This document shows positions 53,257-64,000 of a stretch of 64,000 nt of DNA, piece after piece. The notes under the pieces are model-generated. The model was not told the DNA's origin, searched no databases, and was given only the letters and a program-made list of their open reading frames with translations. The DNA comes from Hetaerina americana. Its lineage: Eukaryota > Arthropoda > Insecta > Odonata > Calopterygidae. The stretch is from positions 45,001 to 109,000 of the forward strand of contig JAKTNV010000174.1 in assembly GCA_022747635.1 (NCBI GenBank), read 5' to 3'. A program made the position numbers and the translations under genes. How positions within the stretch are numbered: position 1 is the stretch's first letter; the number at the start of each line of letters is the position of its first letter.

Positions 53257-54935
53257 GCTCGGCCGAGAGAAACTACAGCCCTTACGACAGGGAGCTCCTG
53301 GCGATTTATCGGGCGGTCCGGTATTTTCGCCACATGGTGGAGGGTCGGAATTTTACAATTTTTACAGACCACAAGCCGATAGTGTACGCGTTCCAGCAAA
53401 AACCTGACAGATGTTCGCCCCGTCAATTCCGCTACCTCGACCTGATCGGCCAATACTCGACAGACATTCGTCACGTAGCCGGCGCGGATAATGTCGTGGC
53501 GGACGCTTTATCGCGCATCGATTCCTTGTCCTCCGCGGTAAATTTTGAGGAGTTAGGCCGTGCACAGGAGGCAGACGCTGAACTTGCTGCGCTCCTTAAG
53601 AACGAAGAGTCTTCCCTCAAGCTCAGAAGACTTCCTGTTCCCGGTTGTGCTGTGCACTTGTTTTGTGACACTTCCACCCCTTGTGCTCGCCCATACGTCA
53701 CTCCCGCATTCCGGCGTCAGGCGTTTGATTCGCTTCATAACCTGGCGCATCCCGGAGCGAAAGCGACGATAAAACTCGTGACATCGCGTTTCGTGTGGCC
53801 CTCTATTAGGAAAGACTGCCGCGAATGGGCACGCGCGTACATCCCGTGCCAACAGGCAAAAGTGACTCGTCATGTTGCCTCCCCTGTGCGCAATTTCCCG
53901 TCTCCAGGACGGAGATTCGAGCACGTCCACATCGATTTGGTCGGACCTCTCCCAAGTTCACGTGGATTTCGATATTGCCTTACGTGCGTGGACCGTTTCA
54001 CCCGATGGCCCGAGGCAATACCGATTGGTGACATTTCGGCCGAGACAGTGGCATTCGCTTTCTTTAGCGGATGGATGTCGCGTTTCGGCTCACCCCAACG
54101 CATCACTACCGACCAAGGACGGCAGTTTGAAAGCAACCTCTTCCGCCAGCTCTCCCTCATGGCCGGCGCGGAGCATTTCAGGACGACAGCATACCATCCT
54201 GAGGCGAACGGGATGGTAGAACGGTTCCATCGACAGCTGAAGGCCGCCATCCGTTGCCACGGGACCACTCAGTGGGTGGACGTACTTCCTGCCATCCTCC
54301 TGGGATTCCGCGCCTCCTGGAAGGAAGACCTAGATGCCTCCACTGCAGAGTTAGTGTATGGGGAGCCTCTCCGCCTTCCCGGAGAATTCCTCTCACCAAC
54401 CTCTCCATCGCAGCCAGCTGACACCACCTTCATGTCCCAGTTGCGCGAGCATTTCCGGGAGTTGAGCCCTCGCCCCGCTGCCCGCCACGGTTCCCGTCAG
54501 GTCTTCATCTTCAAAGACTTGCCAACGGCGTCCCACGTCTTCGTCTGGCACGGCCCCCCGCGGGGTTCTCTTCAGCTGCCGTATGACGGGCCGTTTAAAG
54601 TTTTAGAACGGAATGATAAGGCGTACAAAGTCCGCTTACCAAACCGTGATGTGTTCATTTCTCTCGACAGACTCAAACCTGCCTTTACGGTATCCAACCT
54701 ACCAATTTATAACCACCAGGCAGCTCTACCGCTTCACCACACCGCGCCACAGCTGGAGGCAGCAGAACCGGACGAAAGACGGCCTGCCGCCTTCACATCG
54801 CGCCCAGCTGCGCTGCCTGCACCGCCAGACCCTCAGCCCCCAGGTGCTGCACTGCGCACACAGCGCAGCGAACGGACAACCCGATCTGGGAGACAAGTGC
54901 GCTTTCCGTCGCATCTTGAAGAATTTCAACTATAA
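53257..54935 (+). pseudogene. Gypsy-4 pol, part 2: RNase H and integrase
   Basis: Open through 54935. RNase H continues with FTDHKPI and ADALSRID. Integrase has an N-terminal zinc region in which the first Cys of the Cys pair appears to be Tyr (AYIPCQQAK), and core residues [18 protein letters not shown] and [17 protein letters not shown] (D, D, E all present). A GPY/F domain ([19 protein letters not shown]) follows, then a Pro/Ala-rich tail. Other than the one frameshift it looks young. Confidence 0.92.
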
Positions 54936-55110
54936 TTTTCTCTTTTTTTTTCTCTTTTTCTTTCGTTGTCTTGACTTCATTACCTAACCTGTCATGCTTC
55001 CACCACCGCTACACCCTCCTTCCTTGCCGCTCACCCGTTATCACCTCCTGTTTCCACAATTTTTCCAATGTCTACTAATCACCAGGGACTATAAAACAAC
55101 CAAGGGGGTG

Positions 55111-55495
55111 GTGTGGCGGCTCAACCCTTGAATCATCATTGAGCGCCATTGCGAACGCGCCTTCGCCGGCAAGTGTTTTGGCTTCCGGCGTTCGCCACCA
55201 GGGTCCGCCGCCAGGGCGCCACCACGCCGCCAGAGCCACTCTCACTCCCAGTCTCACTCTCAGTCTCTCTCTGACTGGCTCTGGACCGTCACGCGCGCCG
55301 CCATCGTGGTCAACCCAAGGACGCTGCTTCCTGGTGAAGGATTCTCTCCTGGCTTCGCCACCGCACGGCCGAATATTTACTGAATAATTACTGTTCAATC
55401 GCCTCATCAAGGTTTTAATTTTCTGAGCACAATACACTTTGTTAATTGTTAGGAGGTGTCATTATTTCCACCACGATACCTCCTTCAATAGTATT
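55111..55495 (+). mobile_element. Gypsy-4 3' LTR-like segment
   Basis: Begins TGTGGCGGCTC right after a purine-rich tract, as a 3' LTR should. It has no partner at the 5' side, so its end cannot be fixed; CA-ending candidates lie near 55485. Confidence 0.55.
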
Positions 55496-55850
55496 TTGGA
55501 CATGTGCGGAGACATACAAACGTTTGACTTTCCTTTCTCCACAAATATATAATGGCAATTGAAGATGTTTTTCTTTCTTGCAAGCAAGAAAGTCATTTCA
55601 TGATGTATCCGGGCTTCCTGTTGGTAATATAATAAATAAATGAATGAATAAATTTACCATACATGGGAAGGAGTGTAAAAAATACATAAAATATGTAATT
55701 ATATTTAAGAATGCGACCCATTGCCTATTAGTGTGAACGCCTGGGCTATCTTTCCAGTAATGCAAGTTAATATCTTGTAGTTTCATTGTGGCTCTTTTCC
55801 TTCTTAGTTTCCAAATTTCCGCGAGCTTTGATGGCACTTAAGGTGTTGAC

Positions 55851-55892
55851 GCATCGATGTTGCTGACGACCCATCATCAGCAACATCGATGC
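55851..55892. repeat. 16-bp perfect hairpin in copy C
   Basis: Arms 55851-55866 and 55877-55892 are exact reverse complements, separated by a 10-nt loop. It lies immediately 5' of the PLE RT remnant. Confidence 0.87.
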
Positions 55893-56449
55893 ACCATCCC
55901 ACAAGCTAGCGCAATATGTTGCAAATGCTCTTCAACTCTTCGCCAGAAAAACTGACTTTTTTGCTAAAACTTCCATGGATTTCATTCACATTATTCGGAA
56001 TGCTGAAGTCCAAGAAGTCAACAAGCTGGTGAACTTTGATGTCATCTCCTTGTTAACAAATACGCCCATTGATGACTCCATGCTACTCATCAAAAACCTC
56101 ACCTCACAGGGATTAGCTAAGGATAAACCTGGACCTCGCAAATTCTACCTCAGGAACTCATACTTCCTTTAAAATGATAAGCACATTGAACATCATGAAA
56201 GTGCAGCCATGGGATCATCCCTCTCTTCCGTACTAACCAACATTTTCATTGAGATCTCTCAGCTGAAGGAAATGGTCTTACCCAAAGAAACCAACCCGTA
56301 TTGATAGTTGGGGTTTTTGGATGCATCAACCACTGTGGTTGTTTTTGCACTACTTTTTAAAACATTTAAAACCTCAATCCAATTTTGATAAATACGTCAA
56401 TGCATAAAAAACATGTAAATAGTTAAAAACAAAATTATTTAAAAAAAAA

Positions 56450-57250
56450 GAAACGGAAACTCAAGTTGTCCGTTCAGGTCAGTTTCCTTTAAAAACTCGG
56501 AAACCTTACCTAAAAAGTTGGGGTCCTCTCCTAAACTATTGCTTAAATTATCTCATATTTTAAAAAAGGTATCTGGCCTTTTATAATTTATTTCTGAGTC
56601 ACAATCAGGTGCATGTTACAAACATTGCAGCAAGGTTGCACTTTTGTCTCCATGAAGAGTGCGTGAGGGCTAAGTGCCCTATTCTCATGCGCGTGATCCT
56701 GACCTCTTCCCTCTGAATGTTCAAGATGGAAGAGGGCCCTGTCAAAACAACCAAATTTATGGCCTTAACTTCCTCTTTTTGCAAGAATCACCAAGCTTCC
56801 TACCACTGGTTCAGAACCAAATTCAGCAAGGCAGCCCCGACATCCAGCACAGGAATCAAAGCTGAGTCTGTTTTGAGATTGACCAGGTCTTCATTTGCTG
56901 CTTTGCCAGCCTTTTCAATGCCTGGTATTCCCACATGACCAGCAGTCCATGTAGAGGATACCTACTTCCCCTTTATCTGAAGGGACCACAGGGTATAATA
57001 GATCTCCTGAACCATCAGGTGCATTGTTGACAAGACTGATATGGATTATAGGGAAATCAATGAGTGCGAACAGATGAGAGAAGAGCCATTACATTCTCTT
57101 ATGTCTTTTAGGGCCCTCTTGATAGCTGACAGTTTGGCTGTGAACTCCTCAATCATCTCTTAACTCTCCCCCAACCTCCGATCAACACCCTCCGCCAACC
57201 TCTGGATCACAGTCTCCCTCAATCAATGACAAATCATCAACCGCAAATAT
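56450..57250 (-). pseudogene. I-like ORF2 C-terminus with RNase H in copy C
   Basis: Uninterrupted by mariner here. Minus-strand reading: FTAKLSAIKRALKDIREC, then WTAGHVGIPGIEKAGKAANE, EEVRITRMRIGHLALTHS and FLGKVSEFLKETDL. This is an RNase H followed by the usual C-terminal tail of I/R1-type LINEs, with several stops. Confidence 0.72.
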
Positions 57251-57369
57251 AAGAACTGCTCTATTGAGCATAATTACGAAACTTCTCTCTCCTACTGACA
57301 ATAAAACCCTTATTAGCATCATAACCAATGACCTTATACCAGCCCTTCTTCAACTTGTAAATGGTGCCT

Positions 57370-59120
57370 AATTCACAAATAAACAACCACTTCCTTAAAG
57401 TTTTACAATGGAACATAAATGGCATAAAATACAAAAAACAAAAGCTGGAAAAACCACTACTACACAAAGGCGAGCCCTTCATAAGCTCCTATTTACCAAA
57501 AATATCGCAATTCACTCACCGCCATTCCCTACCCACTTCCATCATCACCCCCACTCCTCCGATATCCTGGATGTAGTTCTATTATTCGCAGATATCGCAT
57601 TCCAAATCCTTAACCTAGATAACTCAGCCTCGGACCACTGCCCCATATTTTACTGCGTTCCTACCCTCCTTCATACAACTAGAAGAGTTAACTGGAAACT
57701 ATTTAAAGAAAACTGCTTAGCCATTAACCTTGTCCCATCTCCTGCTAGCACTCCAGACAGCATAGAGAAAGCGGCTCAAGATTTTACAAGCACCTTAACC
57801 AAAATCATTCATCGCTCTTGCTACCCTCCTTCTCCGGCCTCAATCGCTGGTGCCACACTACCTCCGGATATTTTGCACTTGATTTCACTTAGAAACAAGG
57901 CCAGAGCCCTCTGGCAACGCACTAATCTCCGCCAAGATAAAATCGGCTTCTGTACACTTTGAAACCTTGTAACATACAAAACTAGAAAACATTGGGAAAA
58001 AACTTGGCATGAGAAAATAAGTTCACTCTCACATAAGGATAATTCGGTATGGACCCTAGCCCACTGTCCGCAAAGGAAAAAGGTACCCACCCCGCCAATA
58101 CCACATAATGGGAGAGCACTATACGATGACAGCAACAAAGCAAATACCTCTGCCGACTCCTTCGAATGCATTTTTAAAACAATAATACATCCTTGTTGGA
58201 TTCAGAAGCGTTGATCAGTCTCTATGGCCTGTCACTTTGCCCATTCCACATATTCCCGGAAATTACTCCTCAAGGACTTTACTCCATTATGTCCCACTCC
58301 AAAACAAAGTCATCACCGGGACCCGATCAAATCTCCTACCTTCACCTGATAAACCTTCCTAAATCTTTTATCAAACACCTACTCTCTATCCTCAACGCCT
58401 GTCTTTCCCAATCGTACTTCCCAAAGGCATTGAAAACGGCTAAGATAATACTCCTTCGAAAACCCGAAAAAAATCCTTCTTATATCCTGAACTATAGACC
58501 CAGTGGCCTACTCCCCCGCATGGGCAAACTTCTAGAAAAATGCATCTTAAACAGGCTACAAGAAGAAATCTCGGCCCTAGACTTGATCAGACCTGAGCAA
58601 ACTGGCTTCCGCCGTCGTCATTCCACGACTCAGCAAATAAAAAGATTGGTTGAACTGATCACTTTCTGCTTCCACATCCACAAGCACACCCAAGTAGTCT
58701 TCCTTGATTTCCAAAGAGCTTTTGACAAGTTTTGGCGAACTGGTTTAATACATAAACTGCTTAAAACGGACATATCAGTATACCTAAATAAGACCATCCC
58801 CTCCTTTCTATCAAACCGCACATTCTTTCTAGCCCTTAACAATGCCAAATCAACTACCCAGTCCATATCCGCAGGCTTTCTCCAAGGATCAATTTTGTCA
58901 CCCATCCTATTCAACCTCTTCATTAACGACCTCCCCTCCGACCCAAAAGCTACCTCCATGCGGATGACTCAGCTAGAGCGTCAACTTCCTTTGACCCAAA
59001 TCATGCCGCAAAAAATGTCCAAGAACACCTTAAGAGCATAGCAGAGTGGATGACCGATTGGAAACTAACCATTAACACCACAAAATGCATAAACGTAAAC
59101 TACGCCAGAAAATCGAAGAA
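57370..59120 (+). pseudogene. Jockey-like ORF2 remnant in copy C
   Basis: Best preserved of the unit copies: 57408-57962 (184 codons) and 58193-59041 (282 codons) are open. They show SASDHCPI, SPGPDQISYLHLINL, RPEQTGFRRRHSTTQQ, FLDFQRAFDKFW, GFLQGSILSPILFNLFI, then TSMRMTQ instead of the YADD region. A stop at 57960 and a frameshift at ~58180 separate the parts. Compared with copy B, the block 58400-58560 lacks one frameshift. Confidence 0.82.
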
Positions 59121-62100
59121 TGGAATTCGTAAAATTAATTAGGTTTGCGGATGACCAAGCTTTAGTTTGTCAGTCAGCCAAGGGGTTGTAAGGATTGCTG
59201 AGTGAATTGGAAATTCAGGGCGACAGGTATTGGATGAGAATCAATATTAATAAAACAAAGGTTATGCAATTTTCTAGAAAGAAAAAAGCTCAGCTAAACA
59301 TTAAAATAGTATGGGCAAAAACTAATGCAGATGGAACAGTTCACGTATCTCTGAAGCATTTGGACCAATATGGTCCTAGCAGTTGGGACGTATGGAGAAG
59401 AATTACGCTAGGGACAGAGGCTTCATAAGGAGGAGAGAGTTGACGAATGGGACGTTGAGTAGGGATATTAAAATAAGACTCGTGAAACTTTTGATATGGT
59501 GCATAGTTATATACGGAAATGTGGTGATTGAAGCAGGAGGATAGTCGTGGACTGGAGGCTTTTGACATGTGGGTGTGGAGAAAATGGAGAAGGTGAAATG
59601 GACCGAGAAGAAAACCAATGAGAAAGTACTTGGTATGGTGGGTGAAGAGAGGGGTTGGTTGGGAGAAATCCTATTGAGGAAGTAAAAATGGATGAAGGGC
59701 ATATTGACCGACAGGGGACTGTTCAAGATGGTAATAGAGGGGAGAATGTTGGGCAAGCAAGAAAAGGGAATGAACAGGATAAGGATGTTTCATTTAAGGA
59801 TTCAAATTCCTTCTAGATTATTATTATTAGGAGTTAATTTCATTATTTCCTTGAAAATTGTATCTTAGCACAAAAGTCTGATTTACCTAATTTCTCTTAA
59901 ATTTTTAGTAGTTCTAAGGTTAATTTGTTTATAAAGACATGGCCTAATTCGGCTTCTAATAATAATTTCAATTCCCATGTTTTCATGAAGAATTTCTAGT
60001 CTTTGAGCTATTTTTGGTATCATCATAATTACTGATTTGCCCTGTAAAATTAAACCTACATATGTTTTATATCCTTATCATGCTTTGTGTGTGCAAAAAT
60101 ATAAAAATCTAGAAGATGCAAAGGTACGATTCAGAGCCACTCAAAGACAGGCTAAGCAGGCAGGTTTCATATTAATCATTTACGTTTAAATTCTAACAAA
60201 ACTTAGCATATTGTATGCAGTTATAGTATATAAAAATGTACTGATGTTGAAAATTCTAAAATACTAGGAATTAATATAGATAGGAAACTAAACAGGGAGA
60301 CTCACATCAGTCAGATCTGTAATGAACTGATTAAAGCTCAACTCTCCCATTTCAAATGAGTATCGTTTAACACTTGACCACGTCTTCTTTCCATGTCATT
60401 TGAATTACAGTGATGAGTTATGGGGTCATTTCCCAAAACATGTCATACGAATCTTGCTACTACCCAAGAGAGATTTTTCCTCCCTTGCTAATACACCACA
60501 ACGTGATTTCTGCAGACCATTTTTAATTAGCTGTGGAGTCATGATTGTACACCATGAGGGGTAGAGCAAATCTAAATAATACTATTTATTGTGGAATTTG
60601 ATCAACTTACAGCGCATTTCATATTGTGGACATTCAAATGTAAAACTGTATATTTTTTTACACTGTTTTTGTAACACTGATTGTTTATTGAGAGATGAGT
60701 AAGGTGGAAATGAAATCCTATGAGTTTGGTGCATTCATCAAAATAAATCCAAGAACGCCACATTAAAACTGTTAATTCTTCAAGGAAATTTGACAGAAAT
60801 TATGATGGCTGCCATTTTATTATGTTTGCACATTTTGGTCTACTAAATTCTCCATTATCAAAGGACAATTGATGCATGATCGTTCATCATACGTAATGCG
60901 AATTTAACAGTTTAAATGAGCGTGCCATTATATTGGTGATGTTAAACATTTTTATATTATTGTACACAAACACTCAATCTCAAGGAGACTTCTTATTGTC
61001 TTACATTGCTCCAATATTTAATTAAATTTTGTTTCCATTGATTCTGAATTTGTATAAAAATAAAGCCCGTCTAAATGCATAGTGTACTCAATTAAACTGC
61101 ATATAATCAACCATTATCGGTTTGCTGTGAAAGTGAGTACATTAAATGCATTTGAAATATAAAGTTCACACTTGTACCCTTAAAAAATGGCATTTTCAAG
61201 AATAAAAGCAATGCCAATCGAACAGAAAGTAGAAGAAGAAATGAATTCAGGTCACAATCACCATAATTAAAAAGGAGTACTTCACAACAGCAAGGGATTT
61301 GTGGCGTTAATAGGATTATTTGCGAATTGATTCAGCATATTAAATAAAATGGTCCCTCACTACAGAACACAATAAAAATCTAATTTTGCGTTAACTACTT
61401 AAATATCGAATCTTCCTATTTATAACCGTTGTATTTTAACTATCCATTTTGAATGATTTGGACTCGATATATCGTTTGATCATTGCGCATGTGAAATAAT
61501 ACTATTTTCTAAACATTATTGACGATGTTTATAGCTGTCGTTTGACACTTGACTCCCGTTCAATTCTACCAAAAACGTACGATCTTAACTACTTCAAAAA
61601 GGAACATTTACAAATATATTTTCTACAGAGATTGATACTGCAGTCAATTCAAGCAGAGCCCAAAGCAATTAAAACATGACTATCTAAGCAGCAAGTATTA
61701 TTGTTGTGTATGTAATTAGGTGTTCTCCAAATTTAAAAGGCATATATCTCACAAATGATGTCACCCGTCCATTCTTTCCAAAATACATTCACTAAGATTA
61801 GCAACCTGAAGCAGTATATCTTTGTTTACGCAAATGAGAAGCCATACCATTATGAAATTTGCTCCATGTCATTCAGTTGGAAAGGAAAGCCTATGGTCTG
61901 TGAGTGTGTAAAGAATGCTTTTTCTGAAGTACGCAATAATGTTTGTTTTGATTCGGTCATTTGGTGACGCTGTAGCCGTGGCAACAACAGTAACAAATAA
62001 GTGAGGAATGAAAAGTTTCGAATTAGATTGAGAATAAAATCTAATTTTAAAGAGAAATAAAGTATGCTCTATGGATACTATATTTTCGTTTATTAGGTAT

Positions 62101-62133
62101 AAAGATCAAATACTGAAAAGGAAAATCAAATTA

Positions 62134-64000
62134 TTGGACATGTGCGGAGACATACAAACGTTTGACTTTCCTTTCTCCACAAATATATAATGGCAATTGA
62201 AGATGTTTTTCTTTCTTGCAAGCAAGAAAGTCATTTCAAGATGTATCCGGGCTTCGTGTTGGTAATATAATAAATAAATGAATGAATAAATTTACCATAC
62301 ATGGGAAGGAGTGTATGAAATATATCAATATGTAATTATATTTAAGAATGCGAACCATTGCCTATTAGTGTACACGCCTGGGATATGTGCCAAGCAATGC
62401 AAGTTAATATCTTGTAGTTTCATTGTGGTTCTTTTTCTTCTTAGTTTCCAAATTTCCGCGTGCTTTGATGGCACTTAAGGTGTTGACGCATTGATGTTGC
62501 TGACGACCCATCATCAGCAACATCGATGCACCATCCCACAAGCTAGCGCAATATGTTGCAAATGCTCTTCAACTCTTCGCCAGAAAAACTGACTTTTTTG
62601 CTAAAACTTCCATGGATTTCATTCACATTATTCGGAATGCTGAAGTCCAAGAAGTCAACATGCTGGTGAACTTTGATGTCATCTCCTTGTTCACAAATAC
62701 GCCCATTGATGACTCCATGCTACTCATCAAAAACCTCACCTCACAGGGATTAGCTAAGGATTAACCTGGACCTCGCAAATTCTGCCTCAGGAACTCATAC
62801 TTCCTTTAAAAAGATAAGCACATTGAACATCATGAAAGTGCAGCCATGGGATCATCCCTGTCTTCCGTACTAACCAACATTTTCATTGAGATCTCTCAGC
62901 TGAAGGAAATGGTCTTACCCAAAGAAACCAACCCGTATTGATAGTTGGGGTTTTTGGATGCATCAACCACTGTGGTTGTTTTTGCACCACTTTTTAAAAC
63001 ATTTAAAACCTCAATCCAATTTTGATAAATACGTCAATGGATAAAAAACATGTAAATAGTTAAAAACAATATTATTTAAAAAAAAAGAAACGGAAACTCA
63101 AGTTGTCCGTTCAGGTCAGTTTCCTTTAAAAACTCGGAAACCTTACCTAAAAAGTTGGGGTCCTCTCCTAAACTATTGCTTAAATTATCTCATATTTTAA
63201 AAAAGGCATTTGGCCTTTTATAATTTATTTCTGAGTCACAATCAGGTGCAAGTTACAAACATTGCAGCAAGGTTGCACTTTTGTCTCCATGAAGAGTGCG
63301 TGAGGGCTAAGTGCCCTATTCTCATGCGCGTGATCCTGACCTCTTCCCTCTGAATGTTCAAGATGGAAGAGGGCCCTGTCAAAACAACCAAATTTATGGC
63401 CTTAACTTCCTCTTTTTGCAAGAATCACCAAGCTTCCTTCCACTGGTTCAGAACCAAATTCAGCAAGGCAGCCCCGACATCCAGCACAGGAATCAAAGCT
63501 GAGTCTGTTTTGAGATTGACCAGGGCTTCATTTGCTGCTTTGCCAGCCTTTTCAATGCCTGGTATTCCCACATGACCAGCAGTCCATGTAGAGGATACCT
63601 ACTTCCCCTTTATCTGAAGGGACCACAGGGTATAATAGATCTCCTGAACCATCAGGTGCATTGTTGACAAGACTGATATGGATTATAGGGAAATCAATGA
63701 GTGCGAACAGATGAGAGAAGAGCCATTACATTCTCTTATGTCTTTTAGGGCCCTCTTGATAGCTGACAGTTTGGCTGTGAACTCCTCAATCATCTCTTAA
63801 CTCTCCCCCAACCTCCGATCAACACCCTCCGCCAACCTCTGGATCACAGTCTCCCTCAATCAATGACAAATCATCAACCGCAAATATAAGAACTGCTCTA
63901 TTGAGCATAATTACGAAACTTCTCTCTCCTACTGACAATAAAACCCTTATTAGCATCATAACCAATGACCTTATACCAGCCCTTCTTCAACTTGTAAATG
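62134..64000 (+). repeat. Tandem composite unit, copy D (partial, runs off the window)
   Basis: Starts at the unit junction and follows the unit through the PLE RT remnant (62540-63005), the I-like RNase H remnant (63090-63890, minus) and the beginning of the Jockey-like region. At some private positions it agrees with copy A'' rather than B or C (for example around 62390). Confidence 0.92.

Larger units (their letters stand above)
51508..55495 (+). mobile_element. Gypsy-4 (CsRn1-like), 5'-truncated, private to one copy
   Basis: Starts inside gag with no 5' LTR. It continues through protease, RT, RNase H and integrase to a purine-rich tract (AAGGGGGTGG, ~55100) and a 3' LTR-like segment from 55111. 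TTGGACATGT occurs on both sides (51498-51507 and 55496-55505), a 10-bp direct repeat longer than the usual 4-6 bp of Gypsy integration. This suggests a repair- or LINE-assisted insertion. It is GC-rich compared with its surroundings and only lightly damaged. Confidence 0.85.
55496..62133 (+). repeat. Tandem composite unit, copy C (complete)
   Basis: 6,638 bp, the reference copy. Parts: spacer 55496-55850; hairpin 55851-55892; PLE RT 55903-56365; I-like C-terminus with RNase H 56450-57250 (minus); Jockey-like ORF2 57370-59120; RTE 3' end 59121-59830; CR1-like RT fragment 59975-60565; AT-rich tail 60566-62133. It runs head-to-tail into copy D with no spacer. Confidence 0.93.

Noticed and set aside
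57261..57482. Short minus-strand protein with a KLKKGWYKVIGYD stretch, repeated at 26285, 46628 and 57261
   Set aside because: It overlaps the start of the Jockey-like EN remnant on the other strand. No known domain; I cannot decide whether it is real, so it is not called as a gene.

Overview
The window is eukaryotic, repeat-dominated DNA, most likely from an arthropod. The evidence is the mix of element types: a mariner, Jockey-clade, RTE-clade, CR1-like and I-like non-LTR retrotransposons, Penelope-like elements (PLEs), env-bearing Gypsy elements and tRNA-derived SINE-like sequences. No convincing host protein gene, rRNA, functional tRNA or CRISPR array was seen. Nearly every long reading frame is a whole, broken or truncated transposon protein. 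The species cannot be named from this sequence.

Layout. (1) A head-to-tail array of a ~6.64-kb composite unit frames the window: a right-hand part at 1-2641, a left-hand part at 3784-7332, then one full unit at 44863-51497, another at 55496-62133, and a partial one from 62134 to the end. Each unit is a fossil patchwork, in order: PLE reverse transcriptase (+), I-like ORF2 C-terminus with RNase H (-), Jockey-like ORF2 (+), RTE 3' end (+), CR1-like RT C-terminus (+), and ~1.5 kb of AT-rich sequence. Single copies carry private insertions whose empty sites survive in sister copies: a 5'-truncated PLE (2642-3769, 13-bp target duplication), an internally deleted mariner (5288-6031, TA duplication) and a 5'-truncated Gypsy (51508-55495).

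(2) 7333-26320 is nested LTR and LINE material. A reverse-orientation LTR is split by a Jockey element (~7531-11637). It is followed by an env-bearing Gypsy (LTR end 12139, gag, protease, RT, integrase, env to ~24940), itself split inside the integrase by a 5.5-kb Jockey element (16390-21884) that has a perfect 10-bp target duplication and an uninterrupted 895-codon EN-RT frame. The env reading frame runs directly into gag zinc knuckles of a third, decayed Gypsy (to 26320).

(3) 26328-34824 holds a Jockey-like remnant, an old divergent relative of the unit tail, and a second Gypsy of the same lineage: a 629-bp LTR at 29398-30026, gag, and a protease broken by a 295-bp palindromic SINE insertion. 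A non-LTR remnant on the minus strand follows. (4) 35260-36548 is a large palindrome of tRNA-like repeats between two (TA)n tracts. (5) 36549-44785 holds an RTE element, a PLE fragment and a second RTE fragment split by a 3.9-kb CR1-like element.

Functionally this is a transposon graveyard. Only the Jockey ORF2 at 16511-19198 looks intact enough to encode a working enzyme. The gag, pol and env parts of the Gypsy elements would once have formed particles and an envelope, but all carry stops, frameshifts or deletions.
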